From Sphingomonas sp. Leaf22 (GTDB lineage: Bacteria > Pseudomonadota > Alphaproteobacteria > Sphingomonadales > Sphingomonadaceae): 64,000 nucleotides of DNA. The DNA is taken from the NCBI RefSeq assembly GCF_001421715.1, contig NZ_LMKP01000001.1:138358-202357 (forward strand), written 5' to 3'. The notes beneath the pieces were generated by a model. The model saw only the letters and a program-made list of their open reading frames with translations, searched no databases and had not been told where the DNA came from. Of the stretch, positions 44,244 to 52,039 are shown piece after piece. How positions within the stretch are numbered: position 1 is the first letter of the stretch; every line of letters begins with the position of its first letter. Position numbers and translations under genes: made by a program.

Positions 44244-45229
44244 TGCAGCCGTTCCGGCCCGCCGATGGCCGACCGGTCGTCTGGCGCGAAGGGTTCGGCA
44301 AACGCTTCACCGTCTTCGTCGATACCGAGGAAGAGTTCGACTGGCGCGCGCCGTTCCGTCACGACGGCTGGGGTGTCGGCGCGGTCGCCGCGCTTCCCGA
44401 CGCACATCGCCGCTTCGCCGGCCACGGCGTCGAAAGCTGCTATCTGGTCGACTATCCGGTCGCGACCGATCCTGCCGCCCTCGACGCGCTGCGCGCGGTC
44501 GTTGCGCATGGCCGCGCCACGATCGGCGCGCAGCTGCACCCATGGGTCAATCCGCCGTTCGACGAAACCCTGTCGGCGCACAGCAGCTTCGCCGGCAACC
44601 TGCCGCGCGCGCTGGAGGGTGCCAAGCTCGACCGCCTGACCGACGCGCTGACCGGGGGTTTCGGGACCCGCCCAACCGTCTATCGGGCCGGGCGCTACGG
44701 ACTGGGACCGGCGACGCTGGGGTTGCTGGCGGCGCGCGGCTATGCGCTCGATAGCTCGATGCGCGCCCGCTATGACTATCGGGCGCAGGGCGGGCCGGAC
44801 TATCGCGGCATCGGCAACGATGCGTTCCGCACCGGACCCGGCGACGGCATCGTCGAACTGCCGCTGACGACCGTGTTCACCGGGCGGCTGCGGCGCGGCG
44901 ATGTGCGGCTGTACGAAAGTGCCGGCCGGTTTCCGCGCGGTCGGGGCCTACTCGCCCGGCTGGGCCTGCTCCACCGCGTCGCGCTGACGCCCGAGGACAT
45001 GCCGCTGGCCGACGCGCTGGAGGCGATCCGGGTGGCGGTGGGCAAGGGGGTGCGCGTCCTCAACTTCGCCTATCATTCGCCCAGCCTCGTGCCCGGCCAC
45101 ACCCCCTATGTCCGCGATGCCGCCGATCTCGCCGCCTTCTGGCGCTGGTGGGATGCCGTGCTGGCGCTGCTCGCGGCGTTGGACGTCCATCCCGCCTCCA
45201 GCGACGACATCCTCGCCGCCGCTATCTGA
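44243..45229 (+). CDS. polysaccharide deacetylase family protein
   Basis: 328 residues. TVFVDTEEEFDW holds the first metal-binding Asp of NodB-type deacetylases, and AQLHPWVNPPFDE and YRAGRYGLGPATLGLLAARGYALDSSM are the following conserved motifs of the group found in exopolysaccharide loci. No signal peptide is seen. Its ATG shares a base with the kinase stop. It may act on a cell-surface glycan or its lipid-linked precursor. Confidence 0.85.
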   Translation: MQPFRPADGRPVVWREGFGKRFTVFVDTEEEFDWRAPFRHDGWGVGAVAALPDAHRRFAGHGVESCYLVDYPVATDPAALDALRAVVAHGRATIGAQLHPWVNPPFDETLSAHSSFAGNLPRALEGAKLDRLTDALTGGFGTRPTVYRAGRYGLGPATLGLLAARGYALDSSMRARYDYRAQGGPDYRGIGNDAFRTGPGDGIVELPLTTVFTGRLRRGDVRLYESAGRFPRGRGLLARLGLLHRVALTPEDMPLADALEAIRVAVGKGVRVLNFAYHSPSLVPGHTPYVRDAADLAAFWRWWDAVLALLAALDVHPASSDDILAAAI

Positions 45230-45275
45230 TTCTTTCGCCTTCCCCGTGCGTTGGGCCGCGCGAAAGGAATTGCCG

Positions 45276-45770
45276 ATGCTCACCGCGCAAGACGAACACT
45301 GGATGCGCGAGGCGATCGCCATCGCCCGGACCAAGGGCGACGACCCGTCCTGCTCCCCCCTCGGCTCGATCATCGTCCGCGACGGCCGCGTGCTGTCGGC
45401 GCAACCGAACCAGACACAGGAACTTCCCGACGCCACCGCCCACGCCGAGATGATGGCGATCCGCCGCGCCTGCGAAAGCAAGGGCGACATGGAGTTGCGC
45501 GGCGCGACGCTCTATTCGACGCTGCAACCGTGCGGGATGTGCACCATGGCTTCGATCTGGTCGAAAGTCGCCCGCGTCGTCTATGGTGCCGGCCGCGACG
45601 ATGTGCACGCCATGTATTTCGAGGACCGGCACATCGATACGCTGGCCTTTATCAGCGACGCCTATCGCGACGACATCGTGATCGAGGGCGGGTGCCTGCG
45701 CGCGGAATGCGCGAAGCTCTATTACGGCCCGGACGACGACGTGCCGGAGGAGGAGCAGGGGAATATTTGA
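45276..45770 (+). CDS. nucleoside deaminase (cytidine/deoxycytidylate deaminase fold)
   Basis: 164 residues from the ATG at 45276, behind AAAGGA. The zinc site is HAE (His56, Glu58) with PCGMC (Cys86, Cys89). The family includes guanine and cytosine deaminases and TadA; the C-terminal part ending DDVPEEEQGNI differs from TadA. Substrate probably guanine or a related base; not certain. It is convergent with rplA. Confidence 0.87.
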   Translation: MLTAQDEHWMREAIAIARTKGDDPSCSPLGSIIVRDGRVLSAQPNQTQELPDATAHAEMMAIRRACESKGDMELRGATLYSTLQPCGMCTMASIWSKVARVVYGAGRDDVHAMYFEDRHIDTLAFISDAYRDDIVIEGGCLRAECAKLYYGPDDDVPEEEQGNI

Positions 45771-45798
45771 GCGGTAACGCCACTCCCGGTCCACCACC

Positions 45799-45824
45799 GT
45801 CATCCCGGCGAAGGCCGGGTTCCA
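45799..45824. repeat. REP-like palindromic element
   Basis: GTCATCCCGGCGAAGGCCGG followed by GTTCCA, one more copy of the family seen at 35.5 and 41.7 kb. It lies 28 nt behind the deaminase stop. Confidence 0.7.
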
Positions 45825-45860
45825 TTGCGTCGGGTGCTCGCGACAGAAACGCCATCCAAG

Positions 45861-45892
45861 AAAAAGGGCCGGAAGCGATCAGCCTCCGACCC
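45861..45892 (-). terminator. intrinsic terminator of the rplK-rplA transcript
   Basis: Read on the minus strand, GGTCGGAG pairs with CTTCCGGCC (one or two G-U pairs, 8-nt loop) and runs into TTTTTC. It ends the ribosomal operon 120 nt after rplA and faces the deaminase gene. Confidence 0.75.
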
Positions 45893-45933
45893 CAATTCTG
45901 TGTGTCGGCCGACGCAGGAGTTAACCCCGCGTC

Positions 45934-46012
45934 GTCGGTCGGAAGCTACGCCCCGCCGGCCGGCCTGTCGCCGTCTCCGTTTTAGCTCGCGCTAAAGCGG
46001 TGCGGCTCTGGC
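45934..46012 (-). other. structured 3'-UTR element behind rplA (copy A)
   Basis: Directly after the rplA stop the minus strand has a 10-bp stem-loop (arms 45977-45986 and 45991-46000), then GAGACGGC, CCGGCCGGCGG and CCGACCGAC, before the terminator. The same blocks in the same order follow nusG (50131-50200). Confidence 0.7.
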
Positions 46013-46711
46013 TTACGCGCCTGCGACCTCGGTCGTGTCAACCTTGATCCCCGGGCCCATCGACGACGAAACCGCGACCTTGCGGACATACTTGCCCTTG
46101 GCGCCCGTCGGCTTGGCCTTGACCACCGCATCGACCAGCGCGTCGAAGTTTTCGCGCAGGTCGGCGGCCGAGAACGACGCTTTGCCGATGCCCGAATGGA
46201 TGATACCGGCCTTTTCGACGCGATATTCGACCTGGCCGCCCTTGGCCGCCTCGACCGCAGCCGCGACGTTCATGGTGACGGTGCCCAGCTTCGGGTTCGG
46301 CATCAGGCCCTTCGGACCCAGGATCTTGCCGAGACGACCGACCAGACCCATCATGTCCGGGGTCGCGATGCAGCGATCGAAATCGATCTTGCCGCCCTGG
46401 ATCGCGTCCATCAGGTCTTCGGCACCGACGACATCGGCACCCGCCGCGGTGGCTTCGTCCGCCTTCGCGCCGCGGGCGAACACGCCGACGCGCACGGTCT
46501 TGCCGGTGCCCTTGGGCAGGGTCACGACGCCGCGGACCATCTGGTCGGCGTGACGCGGATCGACGCCGAGGTTCAGCGCGACTTCGATCGTCTCGTCGAA
46601 CTTGGCGGTCGCATGGGTCTTCGCCAGCGCGATCGCTTCGTCGATGCCGTGCAGCTTGAGCGCGTCGACGGCGGTGGCGAGGGTCTTCGCCTTCTTGGTC
46701 AGCTTGGCCAC
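46013..46711 (-). CDS. rplA: 50S ribosomal protein L1
   Basis: 232 residues, full length: [69 protein letters not shown] and [17 protein letters not shown]1 forms the ribosome stalk at the E site and represses its own operon. It is 4 nt downstream of rplK. The usual next genes (rplJ, rplL) do not follow; a terminator does. Confidence 0.97.
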   Translation of the reverse strand: MAKLTKKAKTLATAVDALKLHGIDEAIALAKTHATAKFDETIEVALNLGVDPRHADQMVRGVVTLPKGTGKTVRVGVFARGAKADEATAAGADVVGAEDLMDAIQGGKIDFDRCIATPDMMGLVGRLGKILGPKGLMPNPKLGTVTMNVAAAVEAAKGGQVEYRVEKAGIIHSGIGKASFSAADLRENFDALVDAVVKAKPTGAKGKYVRKVAVSSSMGPGIKVDTTEVAGA

Positions 46712-46715
46712 AGTC

Positions 46716-47153
46716 TTAACCCTCCACCACTTCGAGGCCCATCGCGCGGGCCGAACCTTCGATGATCTTCGTCGCCGCGTCGATGTCGTTGGCGTTCAGA
46801 TCCTTCATCTTGATCGTCGCGATCTCGCTCAGCTGCGAACGCTTGATCTTGCCGGCAACCGACTTGCCCGGTTCCTTCGAACCCGACTTCAGGTTGATCG
46901 CCTGCTTGATGAGATAGGTCGCCGGCGGCGTCTTCGTCTCGAAGCTGAACGAACGGTCGGCATAGACGGTGATGATCGTCGGCAGCGGTGTGCCCTTGGC
47001 GATGTCGCCGCTGGAGGTCTGCGCGTTGAACGTCTTGCAGAATTCCATGATGTTCACGCCGCGCTGACCCAGCGCCGGCCCGATCGGCGGCGACGGCTTG
47101 GCTTCGCCTGCCGGCACCTGCAGCTTGATATAGCCGGTAATCTTTTTGGCCAT
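46716..47153 (-). CDS. rplK: 50S ribosomal protein L11
   Basis: 145 residues from the ATG at 47153. [43 protein letters not shown] and [16 protein letters not shown] are diagnostic. It binds the GTPase centre of 23S rRNA. In most bacteria nusG lies immediately upstream; here 3 kb of oppositely oriented genes lie between. Confidence 0.97.
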   Translation of the reverse strand: MAKKITGYIKLQVPAGEAKPSPPIGPALGQRGVNIMEFCKTFNAQTSSGDIAKGTPLPTIITVYADRSFSFETKTPPATYLIKQAINLKSGSKEPGKSVAGKIKRSQLSEIATIKMKDLNANDIDAATKIIEGSARAMGLEVVEG

Positions 47154-47310
47154 GAGTCTCACTCTCTTTCAAGTTTAGCGGTACGTGCGGCGCGATCCTG
47201 CCGGACCGGCCTCCCGCCATGGTTTCCAAAACTGTCGTTTGGGAAGCGGCGCGCCTAGCCGAAACACTGCGCACTTGCAATGTAGGATTTCGCCTGATCC
47301 GGTAGGCACC

Positions 47311-48144
47311 ATGACCGCACCCGCCCCACGCCCCTATACCCGCAAACAGGCGCTGCAGAACGCCGCGTTTCTCGCCCAGCTCGAGCGCACCGGCAACGCC
47401 CGCGACGCCGCGCGCGTGACCGGTCTCAACCGCGCGATGATGAGCCAGCGGCGGAACGCCGACCCCGATTTCGCGCAGCGATGGGAGGCGGCGCTGACCC
47501 TCGCCGCCGCCCGCCTCGCCAGGCCCGACCAGGTGCAAGGCCCCGCGCGCGTCGTGCGATCGAAAGGCCGTCTGCAACTGCGCATCTCGCGAACCCGCAC
47601 CATCGACCGCGACGCCGAACAGCGTTTCCTCGCCGCGTTGAGTGCCACCGCCAATGTCCGCCTCTCGGCACGCGCCGTCGGCTTCACCCATTCGAGCTTC
47701 TACGCCCGCGCCCGCACCCATCCCGGCTTCGCGTGGGAAATGCGGGTTGCCATCGCCATCGGTGCCGAACGGCTGGAAGCGGCGCTGCTCGAAAGCGGCC
47801 TGCCCGAGTCCGGCACCCACGACCATTGGCGCCACAACGATCCGCCCGCCATCCCGCCGATGACCGTCGCACAGGCGATGCAGATGCTCAATCGGAATGT
47901 CCGCCGCGAACGCGCGCTGACCAATCCTGATGCGTTGCCCAAACGCGGCGAGAACAACGCCGCCTGGATCGAACGCCGCGTACAGGCGATCGGGGTGTGC
48001 CGGATGCTCGGCGAAGAGGAAGCACGCATGGTCGAATATGCACAGGAAGAATGGCGCAAGGGCGGCCGCCGCACGCAATGGGAGCCGGGCGGCTGGGACC
48101 TGCTGCTGGAGGAAGTGCTGCGGGTGAAGGCGAAGGGCGGCTGA
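47311..48144 (+). CDS. protein with two tandem helix-turn-helix repeats, function unknown
   Basis: 277 residues. Residues about 14-60 (QNAAFLAQLERTGNARDAARVTGLNRAMMSQRRNADPDFAQRWEAAL) and about 100-145 (EQRFLAALSATANVRLSARAVGFTHSSFYARARTHPGFAWEMRVA) are two copies of one helix-turn-helix unit, of the kind seen in phage terminase small subunits and related proteins. No other phage genes are near. GC content matches the host. It is transcribed against the surrounding ribosomal genes. Confidence 0.7.
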   Translation: MTAPAPRPYTRKQALQNAAFLAQLERTGNARDAARVTGLNRAMMSQRRNADPDFAQRWEAALTLAAARLARPDQVQGPARVVRSKGRLQLRISRTRTIDRDAEQRFLAALSATANVRLSARAVGFTHSSFYARARTHPGFAWEMRVAIAIGAERLEAALLESGLPESGTHDHWRHNDPPAIPPMTVAQAMQMLNRNVRRERALTNPDALPKRGENNAAWIERRVQAIGVCRMLGEEEARMVEYAQEEWRKGGRRTQWEPGGWDLLLEEVLRVKAKGG

Positions 48145-48188
48145 CCCATGATGTCGCGTCGGCGGAGGCCGGACCGTCCCCCATGATC

Positions 48189-48216
48189 GTCACCCCAGCG
48201 CAGGCTGGGGTCTCCC
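48189..48216. repeat. REP-like palindromic element
   Basis: GTCACCCCAGCGCAGGCTGG onward; CCCCAGC and GCTGGGG form a 7-bp stem with a GCAG loop. It lies in the 192-nt gap between the tandem helix-turn-helix gene and the next gene. Confidence 0.7.
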
Positions 48217-48336
48217 GATGATCGAGCGTACCGCCCGCAGCAAACTCCCCCAAAACGCACCCATCGCCTCTTGCCGACTCCCCCGAACCGGCGCACCTTC
48301 GGGTCCGGAGAGGTATACGAAAAAGGAAGCAAGACG

Positions 48337-48834
48337 ATGCGAAGCACGCTCCTGATCCTGATCCTGACCCTGATCGCCAGCACCGGCACCGCCATGGCAG
48401 CCAAGCGCCCGCCGACCACGACCTGGGGCAAGTCTGGCATCTCGTTCGACGACTATCGCCGCGACGCCCGCGACTGCGCATTGCAGGGGGCGAAGGTGGA
48501 TATTCGGAAGTGGCAGCCGACGAAATCGGTCGTCGCCGCCACCCGCGAACAGGACCGCATCCTCGAAAACCAGACGCTTAGTCCGAACAACCCGATGATC
48601 GATTATGCGATGGTCTATCACCGCAGCATTCGCGGCAATGTCGCGGAGGTGCAGCAGACGATGGTCGGCGTGCTCGAGACGTGTCTGATCGATCGGGGGT
48701 ATCGTGAGGTCGTACTGGATCGCGGGCAGGAGCGGCAGTTGCGGAAGCTGAAGTGGGGGACGGAGGCGCGGGCGCGGTATTTGTATGCGCTGGCTACGCG
48801 GGGGCCGGGGGTGGGGAGTAGTGCGCCGGTTTGA
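48337..48834 (+). CDS. secreted protein, unrecognised
   Basis: 165 residues from the ATG at 48337 (AAAAGGAAG before it). A signal peptide (RSTLLILILTLIASTGTAMA) is cleaved near AMAAK. The mature part has FDDYRRDARDCALQGAKVDI and VLETCLIDRGYREVVL, with two Cys that could form a disulfide. Family unknown; it probably resides in the periplasm. Confidence 0.7.
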   Translation: MRSTLLILILTLIASTGTAMAAKRPPTTTWGKSGISFDDYRRDARDCALQGAKVDIRKWQPTKSVVAATREQDRILENQTLSPNNPMIDYAMVYHRSIRGNVAEVQQTMVGVLETCLIDRGYREVVLDRGQERQLRKLKWGTEARARYLYALATRGPGVGSSAPV

Positions 48835-49020
48835 TGTTGAACAGGTAAGCTTTTCGCGCCGGTATTCTGTTTAGTAAGAGTTGCGTGGCAAAGCTGCGCG
48901 TTTTTAGTGGCGGTGGAGCGGAGAAATTTTTCGCGATGATCGGCGATCATTGATGGTTCGGCTGGTGCATCCGATGGCGTATAAGTCGAGTCGATTATCA
49001 ATTTTCCAAAGGAATTGCGC

Positions 49021-49197
49021 ATGAAAGGATCAGCAAAAAAATCGCTCTTGCGCATCATGTTTGGTAATTTTCGAGATATTTTAAAGGATCATGAATATAA
49101 CAAGCGGAATATAGAGGAAATAGAACAAGATGCCATACGAGAATTTGACGACATCAAAGGCGGAGGAAGAAAATACCGAAGAAATATCCGTCCTTGA
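49021..49197 (+). CDS. 58-aa basic protein of the AT-rich cassette
   Basis: ATG at 49021 with AAGGA 8 nt upstream. The product starts MKGSAKKSLLRIMFGNFRDI and ends GGGRKYRRNIRP: amphipathic helix, acidic middle (NIEEIEQDAIREFDD), basic tail. It overlaps the following gene by 68 nt in another frame. Base composition is far lower in GC than the neighbours. No family recognised. The overlap and its own ribosome site argue for a real gene. Confidence 0.5.
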   Translation: MKGSAKKSLLRIMFGNFRDILKDHEYNKRNIEEIEQDAIREFDDIKGGGRKYRRNIRP

Positions 49198-50062
49198 TTT
49201 TCTGTATCATGATAGTCGTAGAATTGGATCATTCTTGTCCCAATTCGAAGGAGATGGATTTCTTCAGCAGCTCACTAGAAATAAAAGCGGAACAAGGGGT
49301 AGCAAGAATAATAGTAAGAAACAGGGCGGAATAAACATCGGCTTTGGATCGGGTAAGATTGACGCCGATAAAGAGGCGTCACTGTCCATAGCTGAAGGAT
49401 ACACTAGGGTATTCGATCCATACTGGGCAAACGCTAGAGAATTTCTGAATTTTGTTATTGAGAAAAATATTCTGAAAAACGACATCTCGTTGAGTAGCAT
49501 TGGGCAGTTTGTTAAAGTAAACGGCTATTTAAGCGTTTCTGATCTCGGGATGATCAAAAACGCGTGGAAGGTGAATAGCATACAAAAAAAGATTATGGGA
49601 GGGGCCGCTCCAGAGAAGTCGGCTGCCCATATGACAGCAGCCGAAAAAGCGGCGTTCAAAAGAGAAGAGAAAGAGAGTCAAGAGAATAGTGAACTATTGC
49701 TGGACATGCTCCAGATGCTTCCCCATTCTATAAACGCTTCTCTCATTACCGATGAGGAGGATTTACCTTCTCTCGTATGGGGTGCTCTAAGAGAAGAGTA
49801 TCTAACTATGCCAGCGAGTGAAATCGTACTTGCGCATGGCTCTAGACTTCCAGGCATATGGTCAATTGTAGGTATTCTCACGGCGTTACCTGAATGGGTT
49901 GTCCCTGACCTGAATAAAACACTTAATGGAGAAATCGGCGTCCTTAACAGTATGGTGGGACAGGTGTCCGAGCAGCTGGCACCGATCGTACGGTTCGCTT
50001 TGGGGCGTCCAGTAGGTGCGTTCGCGATAACGCCTTTGCTGATTTTTCGAGAAGTCGCCTGA
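49130..50062 (+). CDS. AT-rich accessory protein, unrecognised
   Basis: 310 residues starting MPYENLTTSKAEEENTEEIS. The motif VLDFLYHDSRRIGSFLSQFEGDGFLQQL opens the folded part; a Lys/Gly/Asn-rich linker, a long helical charged segment (AAEKAAFKREEKESQENSELLLDMLQMLP) and a C-terminal region (LPGIWSIVGILTALPEWVVPDL) follow. No clear membrane helix or catalytic motif. The DFLYHDSRRIGS-type opening faintly recalls DUF6414-like proteins; this is a memory-based impression and unverified. Codon use is AT-rich, unlike every neighbour, indicating recent horizontal transfer. It ends 32 nt before the nusG terminator. Confidence 0.75.
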   Translation: MPYENLTTSKAEEENTEEISVLDFLYHDSRRIGSFLSQFEGDGFLQQLTRNKSGTRGSKNNSKKQGGINIGFGSGKIDADKEASLSIAEGYTRVFDPYWANAREFLNFVIEKNILKNDISLSSIGQFVKVNGYLSVSDLGMIKNAWKVNSIQKKIMGGAAPEKSAAHMTAAEKAAFKREEKESQENSELLLDMLQMLPHSINASLITDEEDLPSLVWGALREEYLTMPASEIVLAHGSRLPGIWSIVGILTALPEWVVPDLNKTLNGEIGVLNSMVGQVSEQLAPIVRFALGRPVGAFAITPLLIFREVA

Positions 50063-50093
50063 GCTATCAGCGCGACTTCTTTACTGCGGTGAC

Positions 50094-50126
50094 AAAAAAC
50101 GGCGCAGGGCCTTCGCCCTACGCCGT
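50094..50126 (-). terminator. intrinsic terminator of the secE-nusG transcript
   Basis: On the minus strand ACGGCG-T-AGGGC / GCCCT-G-CGCCGT forms an 11-bp stem with one mismatch and a GAAG loop, ending in six T. It stops nusG transcription just before the AT-rich gene it faces. Confidence 0.85.
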
Positions 50127-50130
50127 TGAC

Positions 50131-50219
50131 GTCGGTCGGGTTGCACCCGCCGGCCGGTGTCCGCCGTCTCGCAGTTAGCTTTCGCTAACTGCGTGCGGAC
50201 AGCAAGTTTCGGCTGCGCC
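50131..50219 (-). other. structured 3'-UTR element behind nusG (copy B)
   Basis: After the nusG stop the minus strand has a perfect 10-bp stem-loop (arms 50170-50179 and 50184-50193), then GAGACGGC, CCGGCCGGCGG and CCGACCGAC, then the terminator. Block order and sequence match the element behind rplA. Confidence 0.75.
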
Positions 50220-50759
50220 TTACTTGCTTCGTTCCACTTGCTCGAAATCCAGTTCGACCGGGGTCGCGCGCCCGAAGATCGACACCGAGACCTTCACCTT
50301 CGACTTGTCGAAGTCCAGTTCCTCGACCAGGCCGTTGAAGCTCGCGAACGGACCGTCCAGCACCTTGACCGAATCGCCGATCTCGAAATCGACCTTGATC
50401 TTCTGCTTGGTGGGCGAGGCGGCGGCCTCTTCCTTGCTGTTCAGCATCCGCGTGGCTTCCGCCTCGCTGATCGCCTGCGGCTTGCCCGACGATCCGAGGA
50501 AGCCGGTGACCTTCGGCGTGTTCTTGACGAGGTGATAGACCTGATCGCTCAGGTCCAGCTTCGCCAGCACGTATCCGGGCATGAACTTGCGTTCGGACTG
50601 CACCTTCTTGCCGCGACGGACTTCGGTCACATTCTCGGTCGGAACCTCGATCGCTTCGACCGCGTGATCGAGGCCGAGGCGCGTCGCCTCGCTCAGGATC
50701 GAATCGCGGACCTTGCCCTCGAAACCCGAATAGGCGTGAATGATGTACCAGCGCGACAT
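50220..50759 (-). CDS. nusG: transcription termination/antitermination factor NusG
   Basis: 179 residues. MSRWYIIHAYSGFEGKVRDSI starts the NGN domain (PGYVLAKLDLSDQVYHLVKNTPKVTGFLG), and the KOW domain has GDSVKVLDGPFASFNGLVEELDFDKSKVKVSVSIFGRATPVELDF. It binds RNA polymerase and couples it to Rho or ribosomes. It lies 45 nt after secE, and is separated from rplK by an accessory region. Confidence 0.97.
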   Translation of the reverse strand: MSRWYIIHAYSGFEGKVRDSILSEATRLGLDHAVEAIEVPTENVTEVRRGKKVQSERKFMPGYVLAKLDLSDQVYHLVKNTPKVTGFLGSSGKPQAISEAEATRMLNSKEEAAASPTKQKIKVDFEIGDSVKVLDGPFASFNGLVEELDFDKSKVKVSVSIFGRATPVELDFEQVERSK

Positions 50760-50804
50760 GCGTATCCTTTGAACTTTTCGAAGGGGGTGCGGGAGACCGA
50801 TCGG

Positions 50805-51002
50805 TTACTGTGCGAGCTTCAGCAGGCCCTTGACGATCGCGTCGAACGCCGAATCCACGCCGAGGAAGAATATCGCCAGCAACGTCGTCATGATGACGAC
50901 CATCACCGCCGTCATCACGGTTTCGCGGCGCGTCGGCCACGTCACCTTGGCGGTTTCGGCCCGGACCTGCCGCATGAATTCGACTGGGGTAACCTTCGCC
51001 AC
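50805..51002 (-). CDS. secE: preprotein translocase subunit SecE
   Basis: 65 residues from a GTG at 51002. PVEFMRQVRAETAKVTWPTRRETVMTAVMVVIMTTLLAIFFLGVDSAFDAIVKGLL is the conserved amphipathic helix plus single membrane helix. It stabilises SecY. Upstream tRNA-Trp, often adjacent in bacteria, is 1.65 kb away behind two other genes. Confidence 0.93.
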   Translation of the reverse strand: MAKVTPVEFMRQVRAETAKVTWPTRRETVMTAVMVVIMTTLLAIFFLGVDSAFDAIVKGLLKLAQ

Positions 51003-51192
51003 GTGCCTGACCTTCGTTATCGGTTTGACCGACGGCGGGACACAAGGCCCCGTCCGGTTCCTGTCAGGAAACCGGCGCTGCCCATCCACGCTGTCGGATT
51101 GGGCATGGTATCTAGCGATCAAGCGCGGAGGAAGCAAGCGCGCGGGGCAACGGGGTGGCACGCCCGCCGCCCGTGCGGATCAAGGGTTGGTC

Positions 51193-51276
51193 TGGAACCG
51201 CGCGAGGGGCGATTTTTCGACGCGGTGCCGGCCTGCTGCTCCGCCCGGCACCGCAAAACGCCACCGCGCGGTTCCA
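51193..51276. repeat. nested inverted repeats
   Basis: Outer arms TGGAACCGCGCG (51193-51204) and CGCGCGGTTCCA (51265-51276) are exact complements; inside, GCGGTGCCGG (51222-51231) and CCGGCACCGC (51245-51254) are also exact. It lies in the 283-nt gap between secE and the outer-membrane protein gene, just behind the latter's stop. No T-run follows. Confidence 0.75.
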
Positions 51277-51285
51277 AACCGCCTT

Positions 51286-51948
51286 TCAGAAGCGGAAGCC
51301 GATACCGGCCGTTGCCTGCACGCGTTCGAAATTGACGCCGTCATACAGCGTCTTGTTGGTCGAATATTGGGTGACGGCCACGTCGCCCTTCAGATAGGCG
51401 CGCCCGCCAATGCCATATTCCGCACCCGCGCCGATGTGATAGCCGCTATAGCGCTCGTCGGTCGAAAAGTCGGCCGAGGTGCCCACGGCATCGTAATCGA
51501 GCTTCAGCTTGGCGTGCGAATAGCCGCCCCGCAGATAGGCGACCGACCGCGGCCCGATCGGGAAACCGACGCGGACACCGGCATATTGGGCGACGCCGGC
51601 TTCCTGGCACAGTTCGTCATTGCCGAAGATTTCGTCGCACTGCTTCTGCGTCGACTTGCCGATCCCGGCATAGGCGCCGAGCAGCACCTTCGCGCTGACC
51701 GCGACGTCGTAGCCGATCTCGCCGCCGAAGCCGATGCCGTCATAGCCATCGTAATATTTCGTATCGTCTTCGTAATAATTGCCTTCCAGCCGGTCGTACC
51801 CGACCAGTGCCTCGACGCGCAGCCCCTGCAGCGGATCGCGCGCGACCCGCTCTTTCATTTCGGGATAGGGCGGCGGCGCGTCCTGCCCGGCGGCGGGTTG
51901 TGCGAACGCGATGGTTGCGGCCATGATGGCCGCTGCCTGAAACTTCAT
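51286..51948 (-). CDS. outer-membrane beta-barrel protein (opacity/Omp25 type)
   Basis: 220 residues. Signal peptide MKFQAAAIMAATIAFAQPAAGQ, then an 8-stranded barrel with LRVEALVGYDRLEGNYYEDDTKYYDGYDGIGFGGEIGYDV and the terminal aromatic end TAGIGFRF. Typical small alphaproteobacterial porin-like protein. Two Cys (CDEIF, LCQEAG) in one loop may pair. Function structural or adhesive, not known. Confidence 0.9.
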   Translation of the reverse strand: MKFQAAAIMAATIAFAQPAAGQDAPPPYPEMKERVARDPLQGLRVEALVGYDRLEGNYYEDDTKYYDGYDGIGFGGEIGYDVAVSAKVLLGAYAGIGKSTQKQCDEIFGNDELCQEAGVAQYAGVRVGFPIGPRSVAYLRGGYSHAKLKLDYDAVGTSADFSTDERYSGYHIGAGAEYGIGGRAYLKGDVAVTQYSTNKTLYDGVNFERVQATAGIGFRF

Positions 51949-52039
51949 GAAAACCCCCGTTGGTCCGCGCGGTTATCGCGTCGAACGGCAGGGTCGGTAT
52001 CGTATAATCGGTACGAAGTCTCCGGTACGTTGGTCCGGT

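Noticed and set aside
47311..48144. Prophage remnant
   Set aside because: Only one terminase-like helix-turn-helix protein with host-like composition and no capsid, portal, integrase or attachment repeats.
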